Positions 46,541-58,400 of a stretch of 64,000 bases of DNA are shown piece by piece. The translations under genes were made by a program, and so were the position numbers. The DNA is from Blastomussa wellsi (taxonomy: Eukaryota; Cnidaria; Anthozoa; Scleractinia; Plerogyridae), in NCBI GenBank assembly GCA_947652115.1, contig OX393563.1:9383495-9447494 (forward strand), given 5' to 3'. The notes below the pieces were generated by a model that did no database searches, was not told the origin of the DNA, and saw nothing but the letters and a program-made list of their open reading frames with translations. The stretch's first letter is position 1. Every line of letters starts with the position of its first letter.

Positions 46541-46872
46541 CTCCCTCGAAATCGTAAGCTAAAAACAAGGATACAGGCCATGAGTTCGACACCACGAGAT
46601 CAACATATCAAAACTGAATTCACTATTTTCTACATCGCGGATTCTTGTCAGCCTATCCATAGATCAGTAGAAGCGATCATTATACATATATTTTACCCAA
46701 ATAATACGACGATTTGGCGTTCTCTGGCCAATATAAAGGAAGATTTTAAAAGAGTTTACTCGCAAAAACTGTCAGCTATTGTTTATTGTAACGTCGCGCG
46801 CTGTATGGTGGGTATCAAGTTAAAATTCCCAAGAGCCAGTGCAAACTTCCTCTTCGTCCGCCATCGAAAAAG
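46541..46872. promoter_or_regulatory. Probable bidirectional promoter, MED22 / RPL7A
   Basis: 332 bp lie between the divergent start codons. Just before the RPL7A ATG stands a pyrimidine tract (CTTCCTCTTCGTCC) typical of the 5' terminal oligopyrimidine start of ribosomal-protein mRNAs. No TATA box is obvious at the expected distance. Confidence 0.6.
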
Positions 46873-49800
46873 ATGGTAAGTCCTGAGGGTTTGTAGTAGT
46901 GCAAGCCATGTTATATCTGATCCATCTTAAGTTCCTTCTCTTCGTGAGAACCAATAAACTAACGTCCCATATGTCACCTATCCTTCTGACAAGTTATTTT
47001 TACTTTTGTTGGCTGAATAGAGCTTCATTTTAAGTGCATGACTTCTTCTTCCTTCTTTGTACGTATTGTTTTGGACATGCACACTGGTTTGTTTTCGTCC
47101 ATTTAATAAGTAAAATTGTGTGCTCGTGAGTTTTACCATTGACCCATAATATTCAGTGTCAGTTTTTCAGATTCGAAATATTTTACTTTGCAATACCATG
47201 TGGTGTATTTAGATCCCAGTCCATATCAGAAATCGGAGAACAGCGTCTGAGCTATTTAATACTTTATTTGTTTGTGAATGGTTACCATCTACATCTAAAT
47301 CCGGTGTTATTTTAAACTGCTGAGCTTTTACAATGACCGACACACTCTTCTCCAAAAATAAATTGAAGATTGGGGCATGGTCTATATATAACAAGTCAAG
47401 TTCTTGCAAAATTGTACAATAGGGTATTAACATGACTTTTTGAGGGATTATTGTTTATTGGCGCCCGCGTAGTGTCATTTGCGGCCCGAGCGCGAAGTGA
47501 GGAGTGTAAGAACTCGCAAATTTTTTTCCTTGTTTTGGTCTATTGTTTTCTTGCTCTATATTGAATGTCACTTTTCTGTGTTGCCTTGGGCACTCGTTTT
47601 GCATCCCTGACCAGTGAGTTCCACAGGTTTCAAACCAAGGATGAGCCAAAGAACCCAAGTTTAGACAGTGTTCTTGTTTACTATACTCTGTAATGTTTAT
47701 ATTTTTGACATTGTTGACTCCAGTGAACCAAGTCTATTATTTTATGAAAAACCACTAACACGCTATTTTGTTTGATCTGCAGCCTAAAGTTAAGAGGGTC
47801 AAGAAGGTGGCACCTGCCCCTTATACTGCATCTAAACCTGCACCAAAAAAGGTTGTTAACCCTCTCATTGAGAAAAGGCCAAGGAATTTTGGCATTGGTA
47901 AGATGGTTATTAAAAATAACTGTAAATATTGAAGTTATTTTAGTCAGTTTACATTTGACAGTTTACAATCATTGCATTTATAACTGCACTGTTTTTGTTT
48001 CTTTTTGACCGTACATGTTAATTTGTAAATTATAGTCAAAAGAATCATTTTTGTTTGTTTTTATTGTGTATGCTGATTCTCCTTACTCATCTCCCACGAG
48101 TAAAACCTTAAATTCACAGAAAAATTTTGCTGTTGACTTCTAGGTGGGGATATTCAGCCCAAACGTGACCTGAGCAGATTTGTTAGATGGCCAAAATACA
48201 TCAGGTTACAAAGGCAAAAGAGTGTTCTGTACCAGCGTTTAAAAGTTCCTCCTTCAATTAACCAGTTTACACAGACACTGGACAAACAAACTGGTATGTA
48301 GTAAATTACTCTGGCAATGAACAGTTTTCACTTGAGTGTCAAGTAATTCCCAATTGCATTAGCTTTGCATTACTATGTTTTGTAATTGGTTTACAAATCT
48401 CCCACCATTTTATTATCCAATCAGAAGCTACCACATGTACATTCTCTGTGATTGGCTAGATTGGTTACTTTGTTTTGGTTTTATGACACTCTGTTGAAAA
48501 CCGCTTCCTTTCAACATTGCTGATCCTAGCAGTATGCAGGAAGCATGTGACATATGAACCTAGTATATGGCCTAGGTCACTAAGAATTCCTGTAGATCAG
48601 TTGGTTAGAGCGTCCGACTGGTATCTGGGAGGTTATTGGTTCGAATCCTGTCGAATCCATGCTCCCGACAAAATGAACATTTCCTCTTTATCAAGACAAG
48701 AACATGGCAAGCAACTTTGGAATTGACTCTGTGCTCATTTGTAGTTGGTACATTTTTTAAAATTAATTTCAAGAATGTTTTTGCCACTTTCAGCTACTCA
48801 GCTTTTCAAGCTGATGCACAAGTATCGTCCAGAGACTAAGGCTGAGAAGAAAGCTCGTCTCACGGCCAAAGCTGAAAAGAAAGCTGAAGGCAAGGAAGAA
48901 CCAGTGGGAAAAAAGCCAGTTGTGATCAAATATGGTCTAAATCATGTGACTAGTCTGGTGGAGAACAAGAAAGCACAACTTGTGGTCATTGCCCATGACG
49001 TTGATCCCATTGAGGTAAGCTGTAGTGAATTGAGGAATTGAGGAATAATCATTTCAAACAAAGTGGGTAAGTAGGTTAAGTCTGCATGCCTAGTTGCCTG
49101 TCAGGCTGGAGATTAGCCCAGTTTCGGAAGCATGAAGTGGCAGAAAGTATTCCTACTCCCCCTGGATTGGATGCTAGTCCATCGCAGGGTCACCCCCTTG
49201 GGTGAAGAGAGGGACTGTGAGAGTAAAGTGTCTTGCCAAAGAATGTAACGTGGTAACCCGGGCCAGGGCTTTAACCAGGACTGTCCGAACCGGAGTTTAG
49301 CACACTAACATTAGGCCACCACACCAAACGAAGTGATGAGAATTAACTGTTGGTGTAACAAATTTTTTACAGCTTGTTGTGTGGCTGCCAGCTTTGTGCA
49401 GGAAAATGGGTGTGCCTTACTGTATTGTGAAGGGCAAAGCCAGGTCAGTATTGTTATTTTCTCTGTATATAATTTATTAGGTCAACTGTAGCTTAAGTAG
49501 AGATGACGAAAGCCAAAGACAATTGCTAGTGAACAAAGAATGAATATTTTATTTGAGAATTTATTTTGCAATTCAGGTGGCTAAATATGTAAAGAAAGCA
49601 TTCCACATCAAATAGAAGTACAAAAAGGTAGCCGTAATCATCCACACTCTCCAAATTGTACACAATTTTGTCATTTCACGTTATTCTGCGCACTAGTCCT
49701 TTTTTGTTTGGTGACGTTCTCATTTGCTTTGTTGTCACAGTTTGCTTAAGCTCCCTATTATCAATATTGAGTGCACTTCCATGGCTATTACACATATAAA

Positions 49801-50176
49801 AATGTACTTTACAGCTTGGTGATACCCACTTTAGAGTAAAACCCTTTGTAGAGTAAAACACTAGTCAATGAAAGCAGATGGTTTTCCAGTGCTGTTTTGC
49901 ACAGGTTAAAATGAGCTATGTTAACACTTACCTTATTTTTATGCATTTAGATTGGGCAAGGTAGTACACAAGAAGACAGCCACAGTACTGTGTTTCACTG
50001 CTGTGAGACCAGAGGACAAAAACAACTTTGCTAACCTCTGTGAAGCTGTCAAGACCAACTTCAATGAGAGGTTTGATGAGATCAGAAAGCACTGGGGAGG
50101 TGGCATTATGGGAAACAAGTCCCAGGCAGCTGCACACAAGTTAGAAAAGGCCAAGATCAAGGAGATGAAAGTCTGA
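46873..50176 (+). CDS. RPL7A: 60S ribosomal protein L7a (eL8)
   Basis: A large-subunit ribosomal protein with an L7Ae-type RNA-binding fold. Exons: 46873-46875 (the ATG alone), 47783-47897, 48144-48293, 48794-49014, 49373-49443, 49951-50176. These give 262 codons including stop, against 266 residues in human. Signatures: [114 protein letters not shown] and [21 protein letters not shown] first coding exon consisting only of ATG is also how vertebrate RPL7A is built. AATAAA stands at about 50202. A SINE is inserted in reverse in intron 4. No convincing snoRNA was recognised in the introns. Confidence 0.98.
48587..48660 (+). mobile_element. tRNA-like sequence, probably a SINE head
   Basis: GTAGATCAGTTGGTTAGAGC followed by GGTTATTGGTTCGAATCC resembles a tRNA's A and B boxes at proper spacing. 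The D stem is broken (GATC/GAGC) and no 7-bp acceptor stem forms, so a functional tRNA is unlikely. It lies in RPL7A intron 3. Confidence 0.45.
49079..49325 (-). mobile_element. SINE copy, reverse orientation, in RPL7A intron 4
   Basis: Inverse of the family: GGATGCTAGTCCATCGCAGG, GTGAGAGTAAAGTGTCTTGC, ACTAACATTAGGCCACCACA. It ends 48 bp before exon 5. Confidence 0.75.
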
Positions 50177-50219
50177 TATGTACAAACTACTTTCAAATGC
50201 AATAAAAAATTTGCTGCTT

Positions 50220-51350
50220 TAGAACTGGTTGTATTGTTCTGTTTGTAAACTGGTTTCTTTCAAGAGTGTGAGGTTCACACAACATTGTAGACGAATGATA
50301 AATCCTGGGAAAGAGATCAGGGATCAGTCTTTCTCGAGAGTAAGTTACCAAAGAAGAGTGCTGAAACTGAACAGTCGGTTTTTGTTCATGAAACGCATTA
50401 AAATCTATCGCTTTTTACTGCGGTTTTCAGAAACGTGCGAACTCTGCTCATGTCGACGGTTACATTTTTCGCTGCTGTTAATCATCAAGCGGACTTCTCA
50501 GAAAACAGAGGTTCACTTCAGCAGGGTCAAAAGGTCACGTCCGTCAGTTGTGATTGGTAGACTTCAATCCATTTTGTTTGTTTCTGACTTTCAAGGTTCA
50601 TTGACTGCAGCGGAAAACGCAATCATTAGTTGGGTTTTCAACTTCAGAGTTCGCATGATATTGAAAACCACAGTAAATAGTGACCAGTTCAGAAACCGAA
50701 TAAAACAATGTAATTGGATGCCGTTAAATTTATTTCAGACCAAAGTCATCTTGCATTAAGCCTTGTGGATGAAATTTTTAATAACGTTCAGGAACTAATA
50801 CATTTTTGTTGTATTTGAACACCTTAAAAAGTCTGCATTCGGGCCTAGTGGCCCATCAGGTCAGAGCTTATCCCGGTTTCTTAAAACTTCGCCATAAATA
50901 GATCCAGGAAGGGTTTACCAAAATTATACCTTGATGACAAGTTATTCGGTCTCGGGTAAAGTGGGGCATGACGTCACTACATTGCTATGGTAACTCCAAT
51001 CTCGATAAAACATACTTCAGGTGAAAACCTTCAATCTCCTCAAGCAGTCGCCGTTGGACAACCCCCTCAACCTCCACTGCAGCTACTTAGTATTTGGCGC
51101 TCAGGACATTTCATGGGGTCATACATGAACTCCTAACCAAGATGCTCAGCAAACTCAAACATCGGGTGGTCTGCCTGTGGATTGGGTCGTCTTTTGTAGA
51201 GGTAAAGACCCTGGGGCCAAGTCGCAAAATTGGTCAGCAGTTTGCATTGCGGGCTCCGTTTAAAGCAATGTGAAAGAAAGTAAGGTGAAAGTGAGGATGT
51301 GGAAAAATAGGTACACGCAGTGACCAGAAAGGGTTTATTACTTGATAGAG
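50220..51350. other. Intergenic between RPL7A and GEMIN4
   Basis: Contains a 176-codon open frame (50229-50759) with no recognisable domain and a short reverse SINE fragment (about 50835-50890, GGCCTAGTGGCCCATCAGG). The right part should hold the GEMIN4 promoter. Nothing else supported. Confidence 0.45.
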
Positions 51351-52427
51351 ATGAATTATTGTCCAGAAACTGTTTTAGTACACTCTGCGTTTTTACTAGC
51401 GAATAACGAGGCCGTGCAAGGTTTAAACGAGTTACAGAAAGGCCAGTGTGGCAAAGCGGTGAAGATAGTTTCTGGGGCTATCAGAGAAGTAACTCAAGGA
51501 TCACAAGTTCTTGATGAGAAACACGAGCTTCTCCAAGTTGAAGTTAGAGAACTTGAGTTTAAGATTCATTCTTGGGTGTTCTACGCGTTTAGGAGATATG
51601 GAAGCTTTGGGTTTATTGAGTCACCTGAAGAGGAATATTTTGACAGTTTTCCACCCTTGCCACAGATTGGCGTCGGGTTTTACTTAGAACTTGTGCAAGA
51701 AGTGGGATGGAGTGAGCTTTTAGTGAAGGTATGCAAACAGTTCTACATATAAAACCTGCCTTCATATGTGCATTCACTATTTTATTTTTATAAACTATTT
51801 TAATAAACATTAAAGGAAATAGTAAGAATTCTGTTGAAGGCTATCTGTAGGGTAGATGATTATTTTGAGGGTTTCTCATTCCTTTTTCTGAGTCAACATG
51901 CATACTTTAGTTTTACCAGCTCCTATTTTGTCACTTTCATTTCTCTGGGCATCGTTTCTAATCTGTCTGAGCCTTTCTCTCATTTTCTACTGCTCCCGTC
52001 CATTTCCCAGGTTTGTCGTTCCATTCCCCTCTGACCTTCTTTCAATATCTACATTGTATACCTTGTCAGACCCATCCTCACTTTCTGATTTTCTACCTAC
52101 TGTACTATTAACTTTAGTGCCTGACCAATTCTTCAAGTTTGAAAACTTTTGCCCACATTTTAATCAGAAACCCACACATGCACAGCAAAATGAATGTGTC
52201 TGTTTTATTGACATGCAATTTAATATTATAATTTGGTTTTATCAGCTGGGTTGATAATGTCAATTGGCCACCGTAAAGAGATTCGATTGCTGACGTTTCG
52301 AGCGTTAGCCCTTCGTCGGAGCGAATCGAAGGGCTAACGCTCGAAACGTCAGCAATTGAATCTCTTTACGGTGGCCAATTGACATTATCAACCCAGTTGA
52401 TAAAACCAAATTATATTGTTATACTTT

Positions 52428-52469
<42 letters not shown>

Positions 52470-55400
52470 CAATTTAATATTAGATTGTTTGTTACTGTGA
52501 AAATTATATCAAAATTAATCTGAGATTATGTTTGTTATTACAGTGTCTCTATGCTCTTGGTGTGGAAAATATAACATCACTTTTGGAGGATATCATTAAG
52601 AGCCTTATTCAAGACCCCAGCTTCGAAGATTTATCTCTTTTTCTCTATCTTTTTAAATCTTTGCTAATGATAGGAAATCAACATTCGCCAAGTGACAACC
52701 AGGGTGTAGAAATGTGTGATACATCTAGTGGCAAATCGTGTTCATTATTGCTGTTGGAAGGATTAGCAAACCTTAAAAAAGAGTTTATCAACTGGCCAGC
52801 TGCACAGCTTGATATCATTAAAAATGTTGTTGACTTCACTGTTAAAGATGTTGTGGATATAAACTTTACAAAACATTACACACAAGAGGAGGATTGGAAG
52901 TCAGGACATTGGTGGTTACAAAATTCTGACTCTTGTAAACATTGTCAGCACTCTGTAAAGGGACGTGAACTTGGAGAAAGAACGTCTTGTGTCCAGTCAG
53001 AATGTAGAGATGAAACAAAGGCTCCTTGTGAACAACAGAAAAGAATTTTAGAACTTGTTACTGCAGAATGTACAGCTTGTATTGATCTTTTATGTCAAGT
53101 GATTACAGATGATTGGCGAGCATTATCACACTGGACTGAAGGCGATTCATCCAACAGCAGTGTTGGCAAGGTGGACTGTAGTTTATGGCATCCTTTACAT
53201 AAGCGGTTCATCAAACTTTATGCTGTAGCCTGCTTGATAGTTTCAAATTCCACTGACTCCAAACTTCAAGAACAGGCTACAAGGCTACAGAATGGTTTGT
53301 TGCAATATGTGGAAAAGCATGCAACACAGAGAGAGCATATGTGGATTGAAGGCTTTAAAAAAGGAGAGGTGATTGGCTTTGAAGGAAGTTGCTTTAAAGA
53401 GGAATTTAGTTCTCCAGTTGGTGAGTGAAAAAAATGTTATCTTAGTTTAGTGTATTGCAAAGTGTTCTTGTCAATAATATTGCCAGTAATAACAACAACA
53501 ACAAGCTTTATTTTCCCTTGGAGGCATAGCAAAATTGTCAAATGAATTAAGTTAGGGGTCTGGCTACCTGAAATAACTAAAGAGTTAAAAAATGCAGGCA
53601 GCCAGGTCTACAATATAATTAATATACAGCTTTCAGTGTTCTCAGTTGAATCTGTAAGTGCTTGTTGCAAAGCAGGCCTGTTTCAACATTGCCCTTGTTA
53701 TGCCTTCATGTGAAAATGAAGTGGTTGACGAAAACATTGTTAACTAAAAATTCTACTTTAAACACGCTTTTATTAAAGTTGAGAAAGAGAAAAGAAAGGC
53801 AGTCCGATTGAACTCCTTGTTCTTGTATGTTTATGTTAACTTTATAATTTGCAATACATTGTAACTCTTTTATTTTGTAGTTGAAAATTGGACAATCAAA
53901 CCCCAACTTTGTGGTCCTAGTTTGTTTCTAATCACCAGTGATGATCCGGCATACCACATCGTTTGGCATTGTTAGGCATACCACAGTACATGTCTGATGG
54001 GGTTTAAACTTCTTGTTTGTTCATTGTTATTTCTCAGGATCTGTGGATTTGTTACTGTTTCAGCCAGAAACTACAGAGGAACAATTCCATTTCTACATGA
54101 AAAGAGTTCATGGCAGATTAGAAGGTTATAAGGAGTGTTTTGATTGGTTGTTAAGTGCAGAAGAATTTCACGAAGACTCTGATTGGCTGGAATGTATGAG
54201 GAATAATGCGGTTGAGATAAGTGATGTTCAGCATGCTCTTAAAATGGTTGACATTATCTACGTGCAAAGGCAGTGTCTTTGTGCCAAGGGCAAGTCTAGT
54301 GACACCGTTTACAGAGATATAAAAGAGGTAATCCAAATGTTATATACTGTGTTCACTGTAGACTTGTTATGAAGTCCATGCTAGATAAAGTGTTAATATA
54401 TAGATTTAGGCAAGCCTAAAAGTGGAGCTCCACATTTGTTGCTAGTTCATGATGATTTGTGAAAATACTTTCATAAAAAAAGGAAAGTAAGAAAACATAA
54501 CAACATGGCAAAGATAAATAAATTGAAACAAAGCATGTTTAAAGATACACTTCGCAAGCTATAATTAAGGTTTGTCAAGTTAGCTAGGCACTTGCTGTGC
54601 GATTATTTTTTTTTTTTCAGCAATAACATAATGATAAAAAAAAAATTTGCCTCCGACTGGGAAGAGGACACAAATTAAAATCCTGAAAACTCAATTTAGA
54701 CCATGAGCCAGATATGATATTGGTCACTGAAAACCTTGTTTTAACAGCTCTCAATTAACATAACATGAATGTAATGTCAAAGATGTAAATGCCAAGCTAA
54801 GCTCGACCTAAGGTTCTATTTTGGAGCATGGCCGCCATGAGCGACGTTGTATGTCGTCCGTCAGTCGTATGCGCCCGCGAGCCATGCTGCTAGCCATTTT
54901 GACTGTGAAAATAGTATGAACTGCATGGCCTATATGACTAAGGTGCTCCGCTTGGCCGCCGGAGCTCTGCTTATAAGTTTGTGTGTACCTGTTTCTGGTA
55001 CTTCTTCACTGTAATATGCATGATACACAAATATCTCATGATCTTTGGCCAAGGCAGTTACACTGACATAACATTTAGATCCCTTTTCTGACAACTGACT
55101 TTTTATTCTGAAAAAGAATTTAAAGGGATTGCCCTGTTAATCTACGACTGTAACGAGTTCCACTGCAAGAAAGGGAGAGAATTTTGGCAACCACAAAATT
55201 GCTAGCTGGTGACCATATTCCATATTCAGTTACCTGCTGGTGCCAAGGCCAAAAAGTTATTTCAGGCCTGGTTGTTGCAAGCGTATTTTGCCAAGAGTGC
55301 AGTCTGTGATACCAGCCAGTGCTTCAAAGGATATCTGTCAATCCAAGTGCAAAGGAAAAGTGAACTTGTAGTGATAATTTTAGGGTGTTTGTTCTTTGTG

Positions 55401-58400
55401 AAAGTCAACAAATTTTAAGGTACATGTGCCACTTCAGCACTTCACAGATAATGATAATTGACCAAATAAAAAAAATTACTATAAAAGTAAAATTTTGATT
55501 AAATTTTACATTAAAGTTTTAAAATATCCACATGTGCACAGCATTTTTTTTCACTGTAATGATTGGAAGTGAGCCATTTTTTTTCCAATTGACTTTCAGA
55601 TATTGTTGACATTGCATTCCAGTTTGCCATGCTCTGCTCAGGAACAGATCATAGAATATGCTTTCTTCATGAGTGGCACATTAGAATGCCCTAAAGATGA
55701 TTCAATATTCTTTCACCCTTGGTTCATGAAAGATGAGAGGGCTGCATATCAACAGCAGCTTGTTATGGCTTTTAATAAACTTAGTAGTGAAGATCAGCTT
55801 CAGTCATCTCCGACAGATTTGACAACAGGTCTGTTGATATCTGCACCCCTCACCCTTAAGAAGGCACTGCAGGAAGGATTAAAAAGTGCAGGACACACAA
55901 GGACTATCTGCTCTGTAAGTTGTCAAGCTTATAATCCCTGGCAGGTGAAGGCAGTGAGAATAATTCTCTTCAATCTTGAAATGAATTACCGGTAGTATAG
56001 GTAATCATACTGTTTCGAGTCGCAAAACTTCTAGCCACCGGGAGCTCTCAATATACATGTAGCTACGAACTGGTGGATTTAATTTGCACAAGTGAGTTTT
56101 TCAAAAAGCTGATATTGCACAAGCCGCTTTGGCGAGTACAATTTCAGCTTTTTGAAAAACTCACAAGTGCAATTTAATTCCAAATTGGAAGAGAAAAACC
56201 ATATGATTACCTATTAATAATATAAACACAACAAAATTCGCCTGGAGGAAATCTACAGGAAGTTAGCATTAGATGTGAGACAAACTACCGGAGAAAAAAT
56301 GTTTTCCAAGTAGTATAGCATAACAACTTATCCACGGACAGTTTTTAATATTCTAGGTGTTGCAAAATTTCCCTACATTGTGTGAGCTAAGATACAACAA
56401 ATCAGATTCGTCAAGAACGCTACTCTGCCAGGCACTCATTTCAGTCACAGTGAGTGTATCATCAAGGCAACAGGAGAACAATCTGCTGAGCATGGTGGCC
56501 ATCATGTTGACTGTAAGTACTCTTTTGTTACAGGCTTGTCTTGTTTCTGAACTCTCAAATCTTGACTCCAAGTTTTACCCAAGTTTCAGTCACTGCCTTT
56601 TTCCTGTAATTTTTACTGCTTGTTATACAGTCAAGTCCCACACAACTACTTGGCATTCAAGAGTTCACAGAGGCCATTGTGCTACCATTTCTGAACAACA
56701 ACAACAACATGCAAGGAGATATTCCCACCACACTTGCCCTCAAACTGCACAATACCTTGATGGAAGCAGTTGCGACATCCATCTCTGTTCAACTTCCCTT
56801 CCTCATGAAACATGTACTACCCATCATCCTTTGCCTGTGCGAGTTGCTGAATGATTGTAATGTATTTTGGGATGGCATGGTCCCAGTGCACTCTCTGTCA
56901 GAGATGGAAGAGTTTAGAGAACTGGTGCTCAAGGCCTTGGAGAGTGAGATCAAGATGTGTTTGGAAGTTATCAAGACAAACCCTGCATTTGCTCGAGGTG
57001 TGGAGTGGCTGTTGAAAAGATTGAGGGATGGATTTGGTAAATATTTAAGTTGTTTTATACATTTATCAGTTTTCAAAATTCATAATCATGTGCATCTTCC
57101 TTAAATGTGGTGAATGGTATATCATAATAGTTGCACCTCTCCTCAACAGCCATGCTGGGGCACAAGAAACTTGCTATTGTAGCAGGGTGGTCATTTTATA
57201 GACATGTGGATGAGTGAAAAGAGGAGGTTCAACTTTGATGACTAAACTGTGGACTACGAGCAGTCCCTTTTTTCTTAGTCCGTTGAATGCGGAGCGAAAA
57301 CATGGCTGAGCGAAACCTGGGAGACGCGCCCATGCAGCGAGGCACGAAAAAGAGGGACTACCGCCTAAGCCACAGCGTTTGACCTTTCATGGCTGAGTGA
57401 TTTTTTGTGTTAATTTCAAATCTAATTAACCGCGCCTATTGATTTAATCCTAATCTTGACGTCCTGTCAATTTTCCTTGTCATCGCTACCGCAGGAGTTT
57501 CTAAGATGAAAACAGTTTTTGTCACGAGAAAACCTGACAAAAAGAATGCAACGAAAGGGATGTCTTCGATCAGTGAAACTCCCAAGAACAAGCGTAGGGA
57601 AGGAGGCCTTGCAGCGATTTTTGTACAGTTTGCAGATGTAATTTTAAAAGTTTTACGGAGACTTCAATCGTAGGCTAAGGGTTTCAGCTGAGAGTTTGTT
57701 CGAAATTCTGTAACGAGCGGGAGTCAAAAATGTCAAGCCTGTCTATCTCGAGCCATGTATGTGCTAAATGTGCAACAAAGATAAACGCTGCTGAGCTTAT
57801 GAGGCTTCTGTGATCCGGCTTTGTGTCAGCAGAAGATTCATCGGTTCAATACAATGTTCCCTGATAGAGGTGGAAAGCTTCAAGCGAATTTCTGTTGCGC
57901 TACATTCATCTGATTTGGAGTAAACGGCGCTCCATCAGAGCTTAAAGCATTTTCTTATCGGTAACTGGCACATGAAATTCAAGATTTTTGTCATTTGTGG
58001 CACACTTGTATCTCAGGGATGGCCAATGTTCGTCAGTCTGATGGAAAACAGTGGAAACAAAAGCATTAAAAAAATACAAAATCAGTAGGCCAAATAGCAA
58101 GAACGTCGTGACACGCGAGAAGAGCTTTCAACGTTTGTGTGTTGTTGTGGTTTCAAAGCTTTTATGACACACAAGGAGAGATTCAAGTGTTGACAATGTG
58201 TTGACACGTTCTTTTCAACGCTGGAAGCGTTAGCCAATCATATTTTTGCGTTGTGAGAGCAACGCATAATTCAAACGCTGTGGCTTAGGCGGTAGTCCCT
58301 TACTGAGTGGGCGCGTCTCCCAGGTTTTGCACGGCCATGTTTTCGCTCCGCACTGGACGGACTAAGAAAAAAGGGACTGCTCGTAGTCTACCTAAAATGT

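Noticed and set aside
48587..48660. Functional tRNA gene
   Set aside because: The D stem is mismatched and no acceptor stem forms; a SINE-derived head fits better.
46876..49950. Intronic C/D-box snoRNAs, as hosted by vertebrate RPL7A
   Set aside because: A GTGATGA at 49333 looks like a C box, but no matching D box and terminal stem fit before the exon. No other pair was convincing by eye; a dedicated snoRNA search could overturn this.
50229..50759. 176-codon open frame downstream of RPL7A
   Set aside because: No domain, a poor start context and no splice partners. Its composition is like translated non-coding DNA, and it begins right at the RPL7A polyadenylation site.
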